DNA of 64,000 nucleotides from Streptomyces sp. NRRL S-646 (GCF_000720765.1 NZ_JODC01000020.1:1-64000); one strand, 5' to 3'; counted from the stretch's first letter, positions 53,313-62,260 are shown. Notes: generated by a model not told the origin, from the letters alone. Numbers and translations are program-made.

Positions 53313-54071
53313 ATGAGTCACCCGCTCTTCGACATCAGCGGCCGCAGGGCCCTGGTCACCGGCTCCAGCCGCGGCATCGGGCTCGCCCTGGCCCGGGGCC
53401 TGGCGGAGGCCGGCTGCACGGTGGTCCTCAACGGTCGCGACGCGGACCGCCTCACCAAAGCGGCCGCGGAGCTGCCCGGCGACGTGCACACGGCCGTGTT
53501 CGACGTGACCGACGGCCCGTCGGTGGCCGCAGGCACAGCGGATGTCGAGGAGCGGGTCGGCCCGCTGGACATCCTGGTCAACAACGCCGGGATGCAACTG
53601 CGCGCCCCGCTCCTTCAGTTCACGGACAGCGACTGGCACCGCATCCTCAACACCAACCTCACCAGCGCGTTCCTGGTCGGCCGCGAGGCGGCCCGCCGGA
53701 TGACGGAACGCGGCCACGGCAAGATCGTGAACATCTGCTCGCTGCAGAGCGAGGTGGTCCGCCCCGGCATCGCGCCCTACGCGGCCACCAAGGGCGCCCT
53801 GAAGATGCTCACCAAGGGCATGTGCGCCGACTGGGGCCCGCACGGCGTGCAGGTCAACGGCCTCGGCCCCGGCTACATCGAGACGGAACTGACCCAGCCC
53901 CTCGTCGAGGACGAGGAGTTCAGCGCCTGGGTGCGCCGCCGCACCCCGGCCGGCCGCTGGGGCCGCACGGAGGACCTGGTGGGCGGCGTGCTGTTCCTCG
54001 CCTCGCCCGCCGCGGACTTCGTCAGCGGGCAGGTGCTGTACGTCGACGGCGGCATGACGAGCGTGCTGTGA
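53313..54071 (+). CDS. SDR oxidoreductase, gluconate 5-dehydrogenase-like
   Basis: A 252-residue short-chain dehydrogenase. TGSSRGIG is the cofactor site, NNAG at ~86, catalytic YAATKGALK, and a C-terminal GQVLYVDGGMT. It follows gntP by 10 nt. Context suggests oxidation of gluconate/5-ketogluconate; the exact substrate is not fixed by sequence. Confidence 0.88.
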   Translation: MSHPLFDISGRRALVTGSSRGIGLALARGLAEAGCTVVLNGRDADRLTKAAAELPGDVHTAVFDVTDGPSVAAGTADVEERVGPLDILVNNAGMQLRAPLLQFTDSDWHRILNTNLTSAFLVGREAARRMTERGHGKIVNICSLQSEVVRPGIAPYAATKGALKMLTKGMCADWGPHGVQVNGLGPGYIETELTQPLVEDEEFSAWVRRRTPAGRWGRTEDLVGGVLFLASPAADFVSGQVLYVDGGMTSVL

Positions 54072-54085
54072 AAGGGGCTGCTCAG

Positions 54086-55114
54086 ATGCTCGGTTGTGTG
54101 ATCCACGGCCAGGACGACCTGCGCGTCGAGGAGCTGCCGGTGCCCGAGCCCGGCCCCGGCCAGGCGCTGGTCGCCGTCCGCTACGGCGGCGTCTGCGGCT
54201 CCGACCTGCACTACTGGAAACACGGCGGGGTCGGCGACTTCCACCTGAAGGAGCCGATGCTGCTGGGCCACGAGGTGGTCGGGACGGTCGTCGCATACGG
54301 CTCCCCGGCCGCATCGGGCCCGGCAGTGGGCACGGCGGTTGCGGTGCACCCCGCTACTCCCTGCGACATGTGCCCGGAATGTCTGGAGGGACGCCGCAAC
54401 GTCTGCCGGGACACCCGCTACCTCGGCAGCGCGGCCCGCTTCCCGCACGTGCAGGGCGGGTTCGCCGCCCAAGTCGTCGTACCGGCCGAGCAGTTGAGGC
54501 CGCTGCCGGAGGGGCTCGGCCTGCGGCGGGCCGCCCTCGCCGAGCCGCTCTCCGTCGCCCTGCACGCGGTCCGCCGGGCCGGGGACGTGCGCGGCAGGCA
54601 CGTCCTGGTCACCGGCGCCGGGCCCATCGGCTGCCTCGTGGTCGCGGCGGCGAAGGCGGCGGGCGCCGCGCGGGTGACGGTCACCGACCTCCTCCCGGCG
54701 GCCCTGGAGTACGCGCGTCGTGCGGGCGCCGACACCCTCGTACGGGCCGACGATCCGGAAGATGCCGGTCGGCTGTCCGAGGTGGATGTGGCCGTGGAGG
54801 CGTCCGGGGTGGCCGCGGGGCTCGACACCTGTCTGCGTCTGGTGCGGCGGGGCGGGGTCGTCGTGCAGCTCGGGATGCTGCCGCCGGGACCGAGTCCGTT
54901 TGCCGGGAACCTGGTCGTGAGCCGGGAGATCGAGCTGCGGGGAGCGTTCCGCTTCGACACGGAGTTCGACGAGGCGCTGTGGCTGCTCGCCGCCGAGCCC
55001 GCCTTCGACACGCTGGTCAACGCGGTGGTCCCCGTCCGGGAGGCGGAGTCGGCGTTCGCGCTGGCCGCGGACCGGAGCCGTTCCTGCAAGGTGCTGCTGG
55101 ACTTCCGATCCTGA
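54086..55114 (+). CDS. Zinc-type alcohol dehydrogenase, L-idonate 5-dehydrogenase-like
   Basis: A 342-residue MDR protein. Catalytic zinc ligands: GGVCGSDLHYWKHGG and GHEVVGTV. Structural zinc: CDMCPECLEGRRNVC. Rossmann motif VTGAGPIGCLV. The YWKHGG signature is shared by idonate dehydrogenases. ATG 54086 has AAAGGGG upstream; an in-frame GTG at 54068 would overlap the SDR stop. It probably feeds idonate into the gluconate route. Confidence 0.88.
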   Translation: MLGCVIHGQDDLRVEELPVPEPGPGQALVAVRYGGVCGSDLHYWKHGGVGDFHLKEPMLLGHEVVGTVVAYGSPAASGPAVGTAVAVHPATPCDMCPECLEGRRNVCRDTRYLGSAARFPHVQGGFAAQVVVPAEQLRPLPEGLGLRRAALAEPLSVALHAVRRAGDVRGRHVLVTGAGPIGCLVVAAAKAAGAARVTVTDLLPAALEYARRAGADTLVRADDPEDAGRLSEVDVAVEASGVAAGLDTCLRLVRRGGVVVQLGMLPPGPSPFAGNLVVSREIELRGAFRFDTEFDEALWLLAAEPAFDTLVNAVVPVREAESAFALAADRSRSCKVLLDFRS

Positions 55115-55190
55115 ATTTTCCCCAAGGATCAACCCGAGTCGGCTTCCCCGGCGCCGGGGTGGGCCCGATGATGAGGGGATCCCTGGACAC

Positions 55191-55212
55191 GGCCTCCAGG
55201 GGCGCGGGGGGT
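55191..55212. repeat. Partial copy of the GGGGCGCGGGG repeat before the secreted-protein gene
   Basis: GGCCTCCAGGGGCGCGGGGGG matches the left end of the copy at 56144, but the rest is missing. The following GGGGGGC serves as ribosome site of the gene at 55224. Confidence 0.45.
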
Positions 55213-55223
55213 CGGGGGGCGGC

Positions 55224-56366
55224 ATGGCGGTTTCCCTCGGGATGCGTATCTCGGGGCTGCTCGTGGTCGGAGCGGTGGCGGTGGCCGTCGCGGCCTTCAC
55301 CGGTGACGGGAGTGGTACGCCGGACAGCCCGGGCGAGGGCAGCTCGATCGCGACCGCGGGGCCGTCGAACGGCGCCCGGTCCCACGCGACGCCCACTCCT
55401 CGGCAGTCACCTGCGGGGGAGGCGAGCGGCACCGCACTGCCGAGCGGCCCGCGCCACACCGCCACCACCACGCCGCCCGCGGGCAGCGCCTCCCCCAGTC
55501 CTTCCGCAGGCAACAGGCCCCTCCTGAGCCCCACTTGGCTGCCTCCGGGCCCCGTCTCGCCGAACGCCGACGCCGTACCGGACCCGTCGAGCGTCTACGA
55601 CCGACTCCGCGACACGGGCCAGTGCGGGGCCGCTCTCAAGGTGATCCCCACGGTCTCCGCGGATCCGGAGTGGCGACTGCTCCGCGCCCTCGCGACCGCC
55701 TGTCTGGCCGTGCAGGGCAGGGGCGGCAGCTGGGCCATGGCGGCCAAGGAGTACGCCTCCCTGGCGGACAAGGCAGACACCTGCAAGGGGCGCGCCACCT
55801 ACGCCGTGCTCGGCGGCCTCCTGGACTTCCACCGCCGACACCCAGGCACCACCGTGCAGCTGAAGCCCACCTCGGGCGGCACCCCCGCCTGCGCCTACCG
55901 CATCGCAGGCGTGGACACGGGCGGCGACGGCAAGGCACAACCGGGCGACACGATCACCATCGACCTACGGGACACCTTCTTCGACCCCGCCGAACTGCTG
56001 CGGTTCGGGAGCGTGTTCATCGGCGGCCAGCAGACGGCCGGGCCGCCCGTACTGCGGTCACAGACGGGGGACCTGCTGGTGCTGACCGCCGTGGTACCAC
56101 CCCTGGACGACCTCAGCAACGCACTGTGCGGGCAGGCAGCGGCTTCCAGGGGCGCGGGGAACTGCGCGACCAGCCACGATGGCGCCGCAGACGAACGCAC
56201 CGTCGACGTAGTCGTCCGCTACGGAAACACCGAGGCACAGCTCAAAGACGCCTTCACGGTGGCGGCACCCGCCGCAGCCCCCTCGCCCTCGCCGGAGGCA
56301 CCCTCAGGGACGCCACAAGGGATGCTCCCGCTCGGCCCACTCCCGGCTCACCCTCCCGGTCCGTAG
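55224..56366 (+). CDS. Secreted or lipid-free exported protein, TPR-like middle, function unknown
   Basis: A 380-residue protein. An N-terminal signal-like segment (LGMRISGLLVVGAVAVAVAAF) is followed by a ~75-residue Pro/Ser/Thr linker. The globular part (~125-330) contains LRDTGQCGAALKVIPT and four to six cysteines (AC, TC, AC, LC, NC) that may pair. A translated repeat element supplies SRGAGNCATSHDG (~305-325). The C-terminus is Pro/Ser-rich. It overlaps the convergent cytochrome b gene by 63 bp. No family recognised. Confidence 0.75.
   Translation: MAVSLGMRISGLLVVGAVAVAVAAFTGDGSGTPDSPGEGSSIATAGPSNGARSHATPTPRQSPAGEASGTALPSGPRHTATTTPPAGSASPSPSAGNRPLLSPTWLPPGPVSPNADAVPDPSSVYDRLRDTGQCGAALKVIPTVSADPEWRLLRALATACLAVQGRGGSWAMAAKEYASLADKADTCKGRATYAVLGGLLDFHRRHPGTTVQLKPTSGGTPACAYRIAGVDTGGDGKAQPGDTITIDLRDTFFDPAELLRFGSVFIGGQQTAGPPVLRSQTGDLLVLTAVVPPLDDLSNALCGQAAASRGAGNCATSHDGAADERTVDVVVRYGNTEAQLKDAFTVAAPAAAPSPSPEAPSGTPQGMLPLGPLPAHPPGP
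56144..56194. repeat. Streptomyces GGGGCGCGGGG-type repeat inside the secreted-protein gene
   Basis: CCAGGGGCGCGGGGAACTGC, GCGCGACCAGCC and GGCGCCGCAGACG follow one another; the same blocks occur at 26866-26958. It is translated in frame as part of the protein's C-terminal region. Confidence 0.75.
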
Positions 56367-56930
56367 CCCGCCGCGGGCCTCCGGATCCGCGATCGCCATA
56401 CCGATGTGCCCGGCGAGCACGATCCCGATCGTCAGGGCCAGCCAGTCATGGACGAACGTCGCGCTGGTGCGCCACATCAGCGGCGTGAGATGGGTGAACC
56501 ACATGACCAGCCCCGTGCCCAGCATCACCAGGGACGCCCCCGCGATCCAGGCCGCGTAGACCTTCTGCCCCGCGTTGAACTTCGCCGCCGGACGCGAGGA
56601 CCGCCGCTTGTCCCGGCGAAGAGCCGCCCGCAGCCAGACCCTGTCGTGCGGGCCGAAGCGGTTCAGATGCCCCAGGTCGGCGCGGAAGTGGCGGGAGACC
56701 AGGCCCACCAGGACGGGCACCGGCAGGGCGAGCCCGGCGCACTCGTGGACGCGGACCACCAGCTCGCGGCGGCCGACGAGTTCGGCGAACTGCGGGATGT
56801 AGAGGAAGGCCGCGGTCACCACGCACACGCCCATCAGCGCGGCCGTCGTGCGGTGCACCCAGCGCTGGACGGGCCCGAACCGGCGGATCTCGTTGACCGG
56901 CGGCGTGTGCGCCTCAGCTCGTAGGCTCAT
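56304..56930 (-). CDS. Cytochrome b561-type membrane subunit
   Basis: A 208-residue protein with four TM helices. Haem-ligand histidines are in VQRWVHRTTAAL, VRVHECAG, FVHDWLAL and LAGHIGM. It resembles the gamma/cytochrome b subunits of formate dehydrogenase and YedZ-like proteins. The ATG 56930 overlaps the upstream oxidoreductase stop by 17 nt, so the two form a unit that passes electrons to or from the quinone pool. Confidence 0.88.
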   Translation of the reverse strand: MSLRAEAHTPPVNEIRRFGPVQRWVHRTTAALMGVCVVTAAFLYIPQFAELVGRRELVVRVHECAGLALPVPVLVGLVSRHFRADLGHLNRFGPHDRVWLRAALRRDKRRSSRPAAKFNAGQKVYAAWIAGASLVMLGTGLVMWFTHLTPLMWRTSATFVHDWLALTIGIVLAGHIGMAIADPEARGGLRTGRVSREWAEREHPLWRP

Positions 56931-57666
56931 CGTCCCGCCCGTTCGAATGGCCGACCCAGGCGTCGACGTCGTAGCCGCGGTCCTCCCAGTAGCCCGGCTT
57001 CACGTGCTCGGTGACGGTGATGCCGGACAGCCACTTGGCGGACTTGTAGAAGTACATGGGCGCCACGTAGAGGCGGACCGGGCCTCCGTGGTCGTGGCCG
57101 ATGTTCTTGTCCTGCATGCGCAGCGCGACCAGGACGTCGGAGCGGCGGGCCTGGTCGAGGGTGAGGCTCTCGGTGTACGTGCCGTCGAAGCAGGAGAAGC
57201 GGACCGCCCCGGCCGTGGAGCGCACTCCCGCGGCGTCCAGCAGCCGGGACAGCCGCACCCCCTCGAAGGGCGTGCCCGGGACCCGCCAGCCGGTGACGCA
57301 CTGGACGTCCTTGACCAGCCGGGTCTGCGGCAGGGCACGCAGGTCGTCAAGGGTGTAGGTCTTCGGGCGGTCGACGAGGCCGTCGACGGTGAGGCGGTAG
57401 TTCGTGGCGTTCTTGTGCGGTACGGAGGAGGCGACCGAGTAGTAGCGGAAGCCGCCGCCGTTGGGGAGCAGGCCGGTCAGGCCGGTGGGGTCCTTGTCGG
57501 CGGCCGCGCCGAGGAAGCCCTCCAGGGCGCGCTGCAGGGTGGGCGCGGCGAGCACGCCGAGGGCGCCCAGGCCGATGGTGCCGAGCAGGACACGGCGGCC
57601 GACCGGAGTGCCGCGCTCCGGAGGCGGCTGCGGTGTGCCCGGCTCCTCGGGTGGTTCGGAGTTCAC
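56914..57666 (-). CDS. Molybdopterin-dependent oxidoreductase (sulfite-oxidase/YedY fold), membrane-anchored
   Basis: A 250-residue protein. The N-terminus has GRRVLLGTIGLGALGVLAAP, a twin-arginine-like anchor. The molybdenum-cofactor domain has LPQTRLVKDVQCVTGWRVPG with the Mo-ligand cysteine in QCVTGW, and GHDHGGPVRLYVAPMYFYK (cited in part). GTG 57666 is the start that suits the anchor. It is coupled to the cytochrome b subunit, giving a YedYZ-like pair. The substrate is unknown. Confidence 0.88.
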   Translation of the reverse strand: MNSEPPEEPGTPQPPPERGTPVGRRVLLGTIGLGALGVLAAPTLQRALEGFLGAAADKDPTGLTGLLPNGGGFRYYSVASSVPHKNATNYRLTVDGLVDRPKTYTLDDLRALPQTRLVKDVQCVTGWRVPGTPFEGVRLSRLLDAAGVRSTAGAVRFSCFDGTYTESLTLDQARRSDVLVALRMQDKNIGHDHGGPVRLYVAPMYFYKSAKWLSGITVTEHVKPGYWEDRGYDVDAWVGHSNGRDDEPTS

Positions 57667-57679
57667 GTATCCATTCGAA

Positions 57680-57715
57680 CACCCGCGACCCCGGCGGGAC
57701 CAGGAATCGCGGGTG
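57680..57715. promoter_or_regulatory. 9-bp inverted repeat in the leader of the molybdopterin oxidoreductase
   Basis: Arms CACCCGCGA (57680-57688) and TCGCGGGTG (57707-57715) with an 18-nt loop that contains CCGGCGGG. It ends 13 bp before the GTG. It could be an RNA hairpin or an operator. Confidence 0.4.
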
Positions 57716-57778
57716 GTCGTCAGGGTTCCGTAATCACTTCTTACGGCGTTCTCAGAAACCGTCGGGGATCCTTCGCGC

Positions 57779-59320
57779 CTACGACGCCTCCTGGGCCGCC
57801 TTGTCCAGCTGGAACGCCTCGTTGCCGAGCCCGATGCGGGCATGCGCCTCGGGCGAGCGGGAGCGCAGGAGCAGGCCCTGGACCAGGCCGACGACCAGGG
57901 CGAGGCCGATGATGCCGGGCAGCGCCCAGCTCAGGGCCGAGTCCGGGCCGGCGCCGACCAGGACGTCGAAGTCCTTGACCGTGTAGCCGGCGATCACGAG
58001 CAGCGCGACGGCCGCGAGAGCGGAGGTGACCAGGCGCCCGGCCTGGGCGCCCGCCGCCCCGCGCCGGGCGAAGAAGACGATCACCGAGACGGAGGCCGCC
58101 GCCATCAGCAGGATCACACCGAGCGCGCCGATGTTGCCGAGCCAGGTGAACAGCTGCAGGACGGGTGCGGTCGGGTCGCCGGTCGGCTTGTCGTCGGCGA
58201 CCGCGAAGGCGATCACGACGACCGCGGACACCACGGTCTGCAGCAGGGAGCCGGTGCCGGGTGCGCCGCTCGTGCCCGTCGTACGGCCGAAGGTGCGGGG
58301 CAGCAGTCCCTCGCGGCCCATGGCGAAGGCGTAGCGGGCGACGACGTTGTGGAAGCTGAGCAGGGCGGCGAACATGCCGGTCACGAACAGGACGTGCAGC
58401 ACGTCGGTGAAGGTGGAGCCGAGCCGGGACTCGGTGAGGGAGAACAGCAGTCCGGCGCTCTGCTTCTGCGCGGCTCCGACGATCGCGGAGGGGCCGGTGG
58501 CGACGGTGTACGCCCAGGAGCTGAGCGCGAAGAAGACGGTGACGAAGCCGACCGCGAGCAGCATCACGCGCGGCACGAGGACGTGCGGTCGGCTGGTCTC
58601 CTCCGCGTACACCGGCGCCTGCTCGAACCCGGTGAAGGCCGCGATGCAGAAGCAGAGTGCCGTGCCGACACCGGCGCCGGTGAGGGTGTCCGGGTTGAAG
58701 GCGTGCAGCGACAGGCCCTGCTTGGCCGGGTCGGCGATCGAGGCGACGTCGAAGATGACGACGAGGATCACCTCGACGACCAGCAGAACGCCCAGCACGC
58801 GCGCGTTGACGTCGATCTTCAGCCAGCCCAGCAGCCCGACGACGGCCACGGCCGCGAGCGCCGGTATCCACCACGCCAGCTGGACGTCGGCGTAGGTGGC
58901 GAACAGGTTGGAGACCTCGAAGCCGAAGATGCCGTAGATGCCGACCTGGAGCGCGCTGTAGGCGGCGAGGGCGACGAGGGCGGCGCTCGCTCCGGCGGTG
59001 CCGCCCAGGCCGCGGGAGATGTACGCGTAGAAGGCGCCCGCGTTGTGGACGTGCCGGCTCATCTCGGCGTAGCCGACGCTGAACAGGACCAGCACCACGC
59101 CGAGGACGACGAAGAGCAGCGGCTGCCCGACGATGCCCATCACCGCGAATGTGGTGGGCATGACACCCGCGACCACCATGAGCGGGGCGGTCGCGGCGAG
59201 CACGGAGAGCAGCAGGCCCCCCGCGCCCAGGCGGTCGGCGCGCAGGGCGCGCTCCTGCCCCAGATAGGTACTGATGCCGCCCGCGGCGGCTCTGCTCGCG
59301 TTGGAACTGCCCGTGGTCAT
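57779..59320 (-). CDS. APC-family amino-acid permease
   Basis: A 513-residue transporter with ~12 TM helices. Typical pieces are LLLSVLAATAPLMVVAG, YISRGLGGTAG, FCIAAFTGFEQAPVYAEE and FVTGMFAALLSFHNVVARY. ATG 59320 has AGAAGGA upstream; the frame before it is not coding. It follows the 316-residue gene by 31 nt. The amino acid transported is not clear. Confidence 0.9.
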   Translation of the reverse strand: MTTGSSNASRAAAGGISTYLGQERALRADRLGAGGLLLSVLAATAPLMVVAGVMPTTFAVMGIVGQPLLFVVLGVVLVLFSVGYAEMSRHVHNAGAFYAYISRGLGGTAGASAALVALAAYSALQVGIYGIFGFEVSNLFATYADVQLAWWIPALAAVAVVGLLGWLKIDVNARVLGVLLVVEVILVVIFDVASIADPAKQGLSLHAFNPDTLTGAGVGTALCFCIAAFTGFEQAPVYAEETSRPHVLVPRVMLLAVGFVTVFFALSSWAYTVATGPSAIVGAAQKQSAGLLFSLTESRLGSTFTDVLHVLFVTGMFAALLSFHNVVARYAFAMGREGLLPRTFGRTTGTSGAPGTGSLLQTVVSAVVVIAFAVADDKPTGDPTAPVLQLFTWLGNIGALGVILLMAAASVSVIVFFARRGAAGAQAGRLVTSALAAVALLVIAGYTVKDFDVLVGAGPDSALSWALPGIIGLALVVGLVQGLLLRSRSPEAHARIGLGNEAFQLDKAAQEAS

Positions 59321-59351
59321 GGAGGCCGTCCTTCTGTCGGGGTCGGGAGTG

Positions 59352-60302
59352 TCATGCCGTGCCGAGCGCGGTGGCGCGCGCGGCACGGAAGGCGGAGTGC
59401 GGATCGCGGTCCGGGTACGACCAGGGGGCGGGGGTGGCGTGCTCGCCGATGCGGTGGAACAGGGCGGCGGCCTCGGCGCCGCGGCCCTCGCAGACCTTGG
59501 CGTGGGCGAGGAAGTTGAGGTCGACCAGGCGGCGCGGATGGCCCTCGTGCTCCCATTCCAGCCACCAGTCGAAGGCGGCCTTCATCACCTGCCGGGCCCG
59601 GCGTCCGCTCCAGTGGCCCGAGGCGGCGGGGTCGGCGGGCTCGTGCCCGGCGGCGGCCAGCACGCGGTAACGCTCGGCGTGCGCGACGACCGGCAGCATG
59701 GCGAGGGGTGAGTCGGCGGGGGCGTGCAGGGCGGACCGGTTGGCGAAGTCGTAGACCTCGTGCAGCGGGTCCGGGCCGGCGTCGGCGTGCCGCTCGGCGA
59801 GGCGGGCGGTCATCAGGTGGTGGGCGTGGTGGTGGTCGGCGTACCGGCGGCGGACCTCGGCGAAGAGCCGCTCGATGTCCCCCGCCGGGCCCGGGTCGCG
59901 CTCCAGCATGAGCAGCCCGAGCCACGGGGTGGGGTCGGCGGGCACGAGCGCGGCGGCCGCCCGGCAGGCCTCGCGGGCGCGCTCCGGTTTCTCCTTGCCC
60001 CACAAGGCGCGCTGGACGAGCGCGAACGCGAGGAGCACGGCGGCGTCGACGGAGTCGGGCTCGGCAAGCAGCCAGTCCCGGGCCCAGGCGGCGCTGTAGG
60101 GCTCCAGCGCGAGTGCGGTGACCCGGTGTCCGCGGCGGTCCCAGTCGTCCCCCGTCCGAACGAGCAACGACCGCGCTGCCTGCCACCGCCCCTGCACCAA
60201 TGCGGCACGGGCGGCGACGAGTTCGGCGTCGTCGAGGGCCGCGTCGAGGGCCTGGGCCGCGCGTTTGCGGCCCCGGCCGAAGGGTGGCGGGGGTGGGGAC
60301 AC
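59352..60302 (-). CDS. Conserved actinobacterial helical-repeat protein
   Basis: A 316-residue soluble protein made of helices of TPR type (ARAALVQGRWQAARSLLVR; FALVQRALWGKEKPERAREA, both cited as short pieces). It has a His patch (YADHHHAHHLM). The GTG 60302 has GAGGAAG 9 nt upstream; earlier starts are less likely. It is first in the unit with the permease. Function unknown. Confidence 0.8.
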   Translation of the reverse strand: MSPPPPPFGRGRKRAAQALDAALDDAELVAARAALVQGRWQAARSLLVRTGDDWDRRGHRVTALALEPYSAAWARDWLLAEPDSVDAAVLLAFALVQRALWGKEKPERAREACRAAAALVPADPTPWLGLLMLERDPGPAGDIERLFAEVRRRYADHHHAHHLMTARLAERHADAGPDPLHEVYDFANRSALHAPADSPLAMLPVVAHAERYRVLAAAGHEPADPAASGHWSGRRARQVMKAAFDWWLEWEHEGHPRRLVDLNFLAHAKVCEGRGAEAAALFHRIGEHATPAPWSYPDRDPHSAFRAARATALGTA

Positions 60303-60709
60303 CGCGGGATCTTCCTCACGCGACGCGGCTCGACGTCTTGGTATCGGTCCGGCCTGATATCGATGTGCCGTCAGCTGATCACGCACAGCAAACCCCCCGC
60401 CAACGCTTTGCGTCAAGGGAGGGACGGGTGTTACACGCGTCAACTTCCGTTACTGGAGGGGCATTTGTGATCGTGCAGGGCTGTGCGTTCCGCTGCACCA
60501 GGTCATGCGTGTGGCGTACGCCATGGCGCCGCGCGCCCCGGCACCTCACCATGGCGGGACGACCGCGGCACCGCCCTTGATCGTCGGGGCGACGTGACCG
60601 GGTCGACGGCCCGGATCCGGGCACTCCCAGGGGCAAGCCGGGCCCTGGGACGCTACAGTCACCCACTACGCACCCCGTGGCCCGGCCCATCTGACTCGAG
60701 GTACGCAGC
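60303..60709. promoter_or_regulatory. Divergent intergenic region before the DMT transporter gene
   Basis: About 407 bp between the divergent TPR-like and DMT genes. On the minus strand two TTGAC-type hexamers stand near 60410 and 60440. On the plus strand GGAGGGGCATT precedes a GTG that would give a short Cys-containing peptide, but this is weak. A small ACGCtttGCGT palindrome is near 60405. Nothing else recognised. Confidence 0.5.
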
Positions 60710-61603
60710 GTGTCCGTTCTGGTTCTGATTCTCGCCGTGAGCGCTGCCTGCTGCCTGGGCTTCGGATTCGTGCTCCAGCAGAACGCGGCCCAGCGGGCAC
60801 CCCTCAGCGACTTCCTCTCACCACGTCTGCTCCTCGACCTGATGCAAGTGCCGCGCTGGCTGGGCGGCATCGCGCTGATGGTGGCCGGGATGGTCCTCGG
60901 GGCGATAGCGCTGAGCCAGGGCGAGATCTCCCTGGTCGAACCGCTCCTCGCCACCAACCTCCTGTTCGCGCTGGCCCTCTCCCGCAAGCAGACCAGACAG
61001 CCACTGGGCCGCCAGGGCTGGACCGGCCTCGCGCTGCTCGCGGGTGGCGTCACCGCCTTCATCGTCGCGGGCGAGCCGCGCGGTGGCACCGCCGTCAGCG
61101 ACCCGTTCCGGCACTGGCTGATCATCGGCGCCATGGTCGGCCTCGCCCTCCTCCTGACGACGTACGCAAAGCGCTCCCGCCTGAGCGCCGCCCCCGTCCT
61201 CCTCTCCCTCGCCGCCGGTCTCCTCTACGGCGTCCAGGACGCCCTCACCCGGGTCAGCGGCGAGCGCTTCGCCGCGGGCGGTCTCACCGAGCTGGTGACA
61301 GGCTGGCAGCCGTACGGCGTGGCGGCGCTCGGAGTCGCCGGCCTGATCCTGGTCCAGAGCGCCTTCGAAACCGCGCCCCTGCGGATGTCCCTGCCCGCGC
61401 TCACCGCCGCCCAGCCGCTGGCCGGCATCCTGTGCGGAGTGGGCTTCCTGGGCGACCGGCTGCGCACCGACACCGGCGCCCTCGCCTGGGAGGCGGCGGG
61501 CCTCGCCGCGATCGTCGGGGGCATCGTCCTCCTCGGCCTGCACCCCTGCATGCCGAGCGGCACGGCCAAGCCGGAGCGGGTACAGGCCCTGCAGCGCAGC
61601 TGA
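60710..61603 (+). CDS. DMT-family transporter (EamA-like)
   Basis: A 297-residue protein with ten predicted TM helices in two halves. The first half has FGFVLQQNAAQRA and GEISLVEPLLATNLLFAL; the second half has GLLYGVQDALTRV and AAQPLAGILCGVGFLGDRL. GTG 60710. It is alone upstream of the Nudix gene by 23 bp. Substrate unknown. Confidence 0.9.
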   Translation: MSVLVLILAVSAACCLGFGFVLQQNAAQRAPLSDFLSPRLLLDLMQVPRWLGGIALMVAGMVLGAIALSQGEISLVEPLLATNLLFALALSRKQTRQPLGRQGWTGLALLAGGVTAFIVAGEPRGGTAVSDPFRHWLIIGAMVGLALLLTTYAKRSRLSAAPVLLSLAAGLLYGVQDALTRVSGERFAAGGLTELVTGWQPYGVAALGVAGLILVQSAFETAPLRMSLPALTAAQPLAGILCGVGFLGDRLRTDTGALAWEAAGLAAIVGGIVLLGLHPCMPSGTAKPERVQALQRS

Positions 61604-61626
61604 CGCCGTCCTGCTTGGATGGCGGC

Positions 61627-62142
61627 ATGACGACCCCCGCAGACGAGATCCTCGACATCGTCGACGAGAACGACCAGGTCATCGGCCAGTCCCCGCGCGG
61701 CGAGGCCTACGCCAAGGGCCTGCGCCACCGCTGCGTCTTCATCCAGGCCCGGGATGCCGAGGGCCGCCTCTTCGTCCACCGGCGCACCCCCACCAAGCTG
61801 GTCTTCCCCTCCCTCTACGACATGTGGGTCGGCGGAGTGGTCGGCGCGGGCGAGTCCTACGACGACGCCGCGCTGCGCGAGGCCGAGGAGGAACTCGGCG
61901 TCTCCGGCCTCCCGAGCCCGCGCTTCCTCTTCAAGTTCCTGTACGACGGCGGCGCCGGCCACACCTGGTGGTCGGCGGTGTACGAGGTCCGCTGCGAACT
62001 GCCGGTCAGCCCCCAGGCCGAGGAGGTGGCCTGGCACGACTTCCTGCCGGAGGCGGAGGTGGAACGGCGGCTGACGGAATGGGAGTGGGTACCGGACGGC
62101 CTGGCGGCGTACGAGAGGCTGAAGGAGGACAGGGGTGCCTGA
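61627..62142 (+). CDS. Nudix hydrolase
   Basis: A 171-residue Nudix protein. The Nudix box GVVGAGESYDDAALREAEEE and LGV is complete, with the metal-binding REAEEE. The N-terminus, EILDIVDENDQVIGQSPRGE, and the RTPTKLVFPSLYDMWVGG part match the YfcD/Idi-like group. The substrate may be a nucleotide or isoprenoid diphosphate. Confidence 0.93.
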   Translation: MTTPADEILDIVDENDQVIGQSPRGEAYAKGLRHRCVFIQARDAEGRLFVHRRTPTKLVFPSLYDMWVGGVVGAGESYDDAALREAEEELGVSGLPSPRFLFKFLYDGGAGHTWWSAVYEVRCELPVSPQAEEVAWHDFLPEAEVERRLTEWEWVPDGLAAYERLKEDRGA

Positions 62143-62158
62143 CCGGCGCCGGGCTGTG

Positions 62159-62236
62159 TCTTTCAGCCCGTCCGGCGTTTGAGGACGAGGCCGTCCAGGC
62201 CGAAAGCGGGGGCCTGGGGCGGCAGCCCCCAGGCCA
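62159..62236. repeat. Streptomyces intergenic repeat with terminal hairpin
   Basis: TTTCAGCCCGTCCGGCGTTT, GAGGACGAGGCCGTCCAGGC and CGAAAGCGGGGGCCTGGGGC are typical for a repeat seen between many Streptomyces genes. The end CCTGGGG (62213-62219) pairs with CCCCAGG (62227-62233). It may end Nudix transcription. Confidence 0.8.
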
Positions 62237-62260
62237 CGGGCGACAGTTAAAGTCGTCAGT

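Noticed and set aside
55146..55159. CCCCGGCGCCGGGG palindrome as terminator of the idonate dehydrogenase gene
   Set aside because: The symmetric sequence leaves no proper loop and no U tract; such G+C palindromes occur by chance here.
60477..60580. Short Cys-containing peptide after GGAGGGGCATT
   Set aside because: Mostly Arg/Pro/His residues from G+C bias; no conserved leader pattern recognised, so kept only as a note on the intergenic region.
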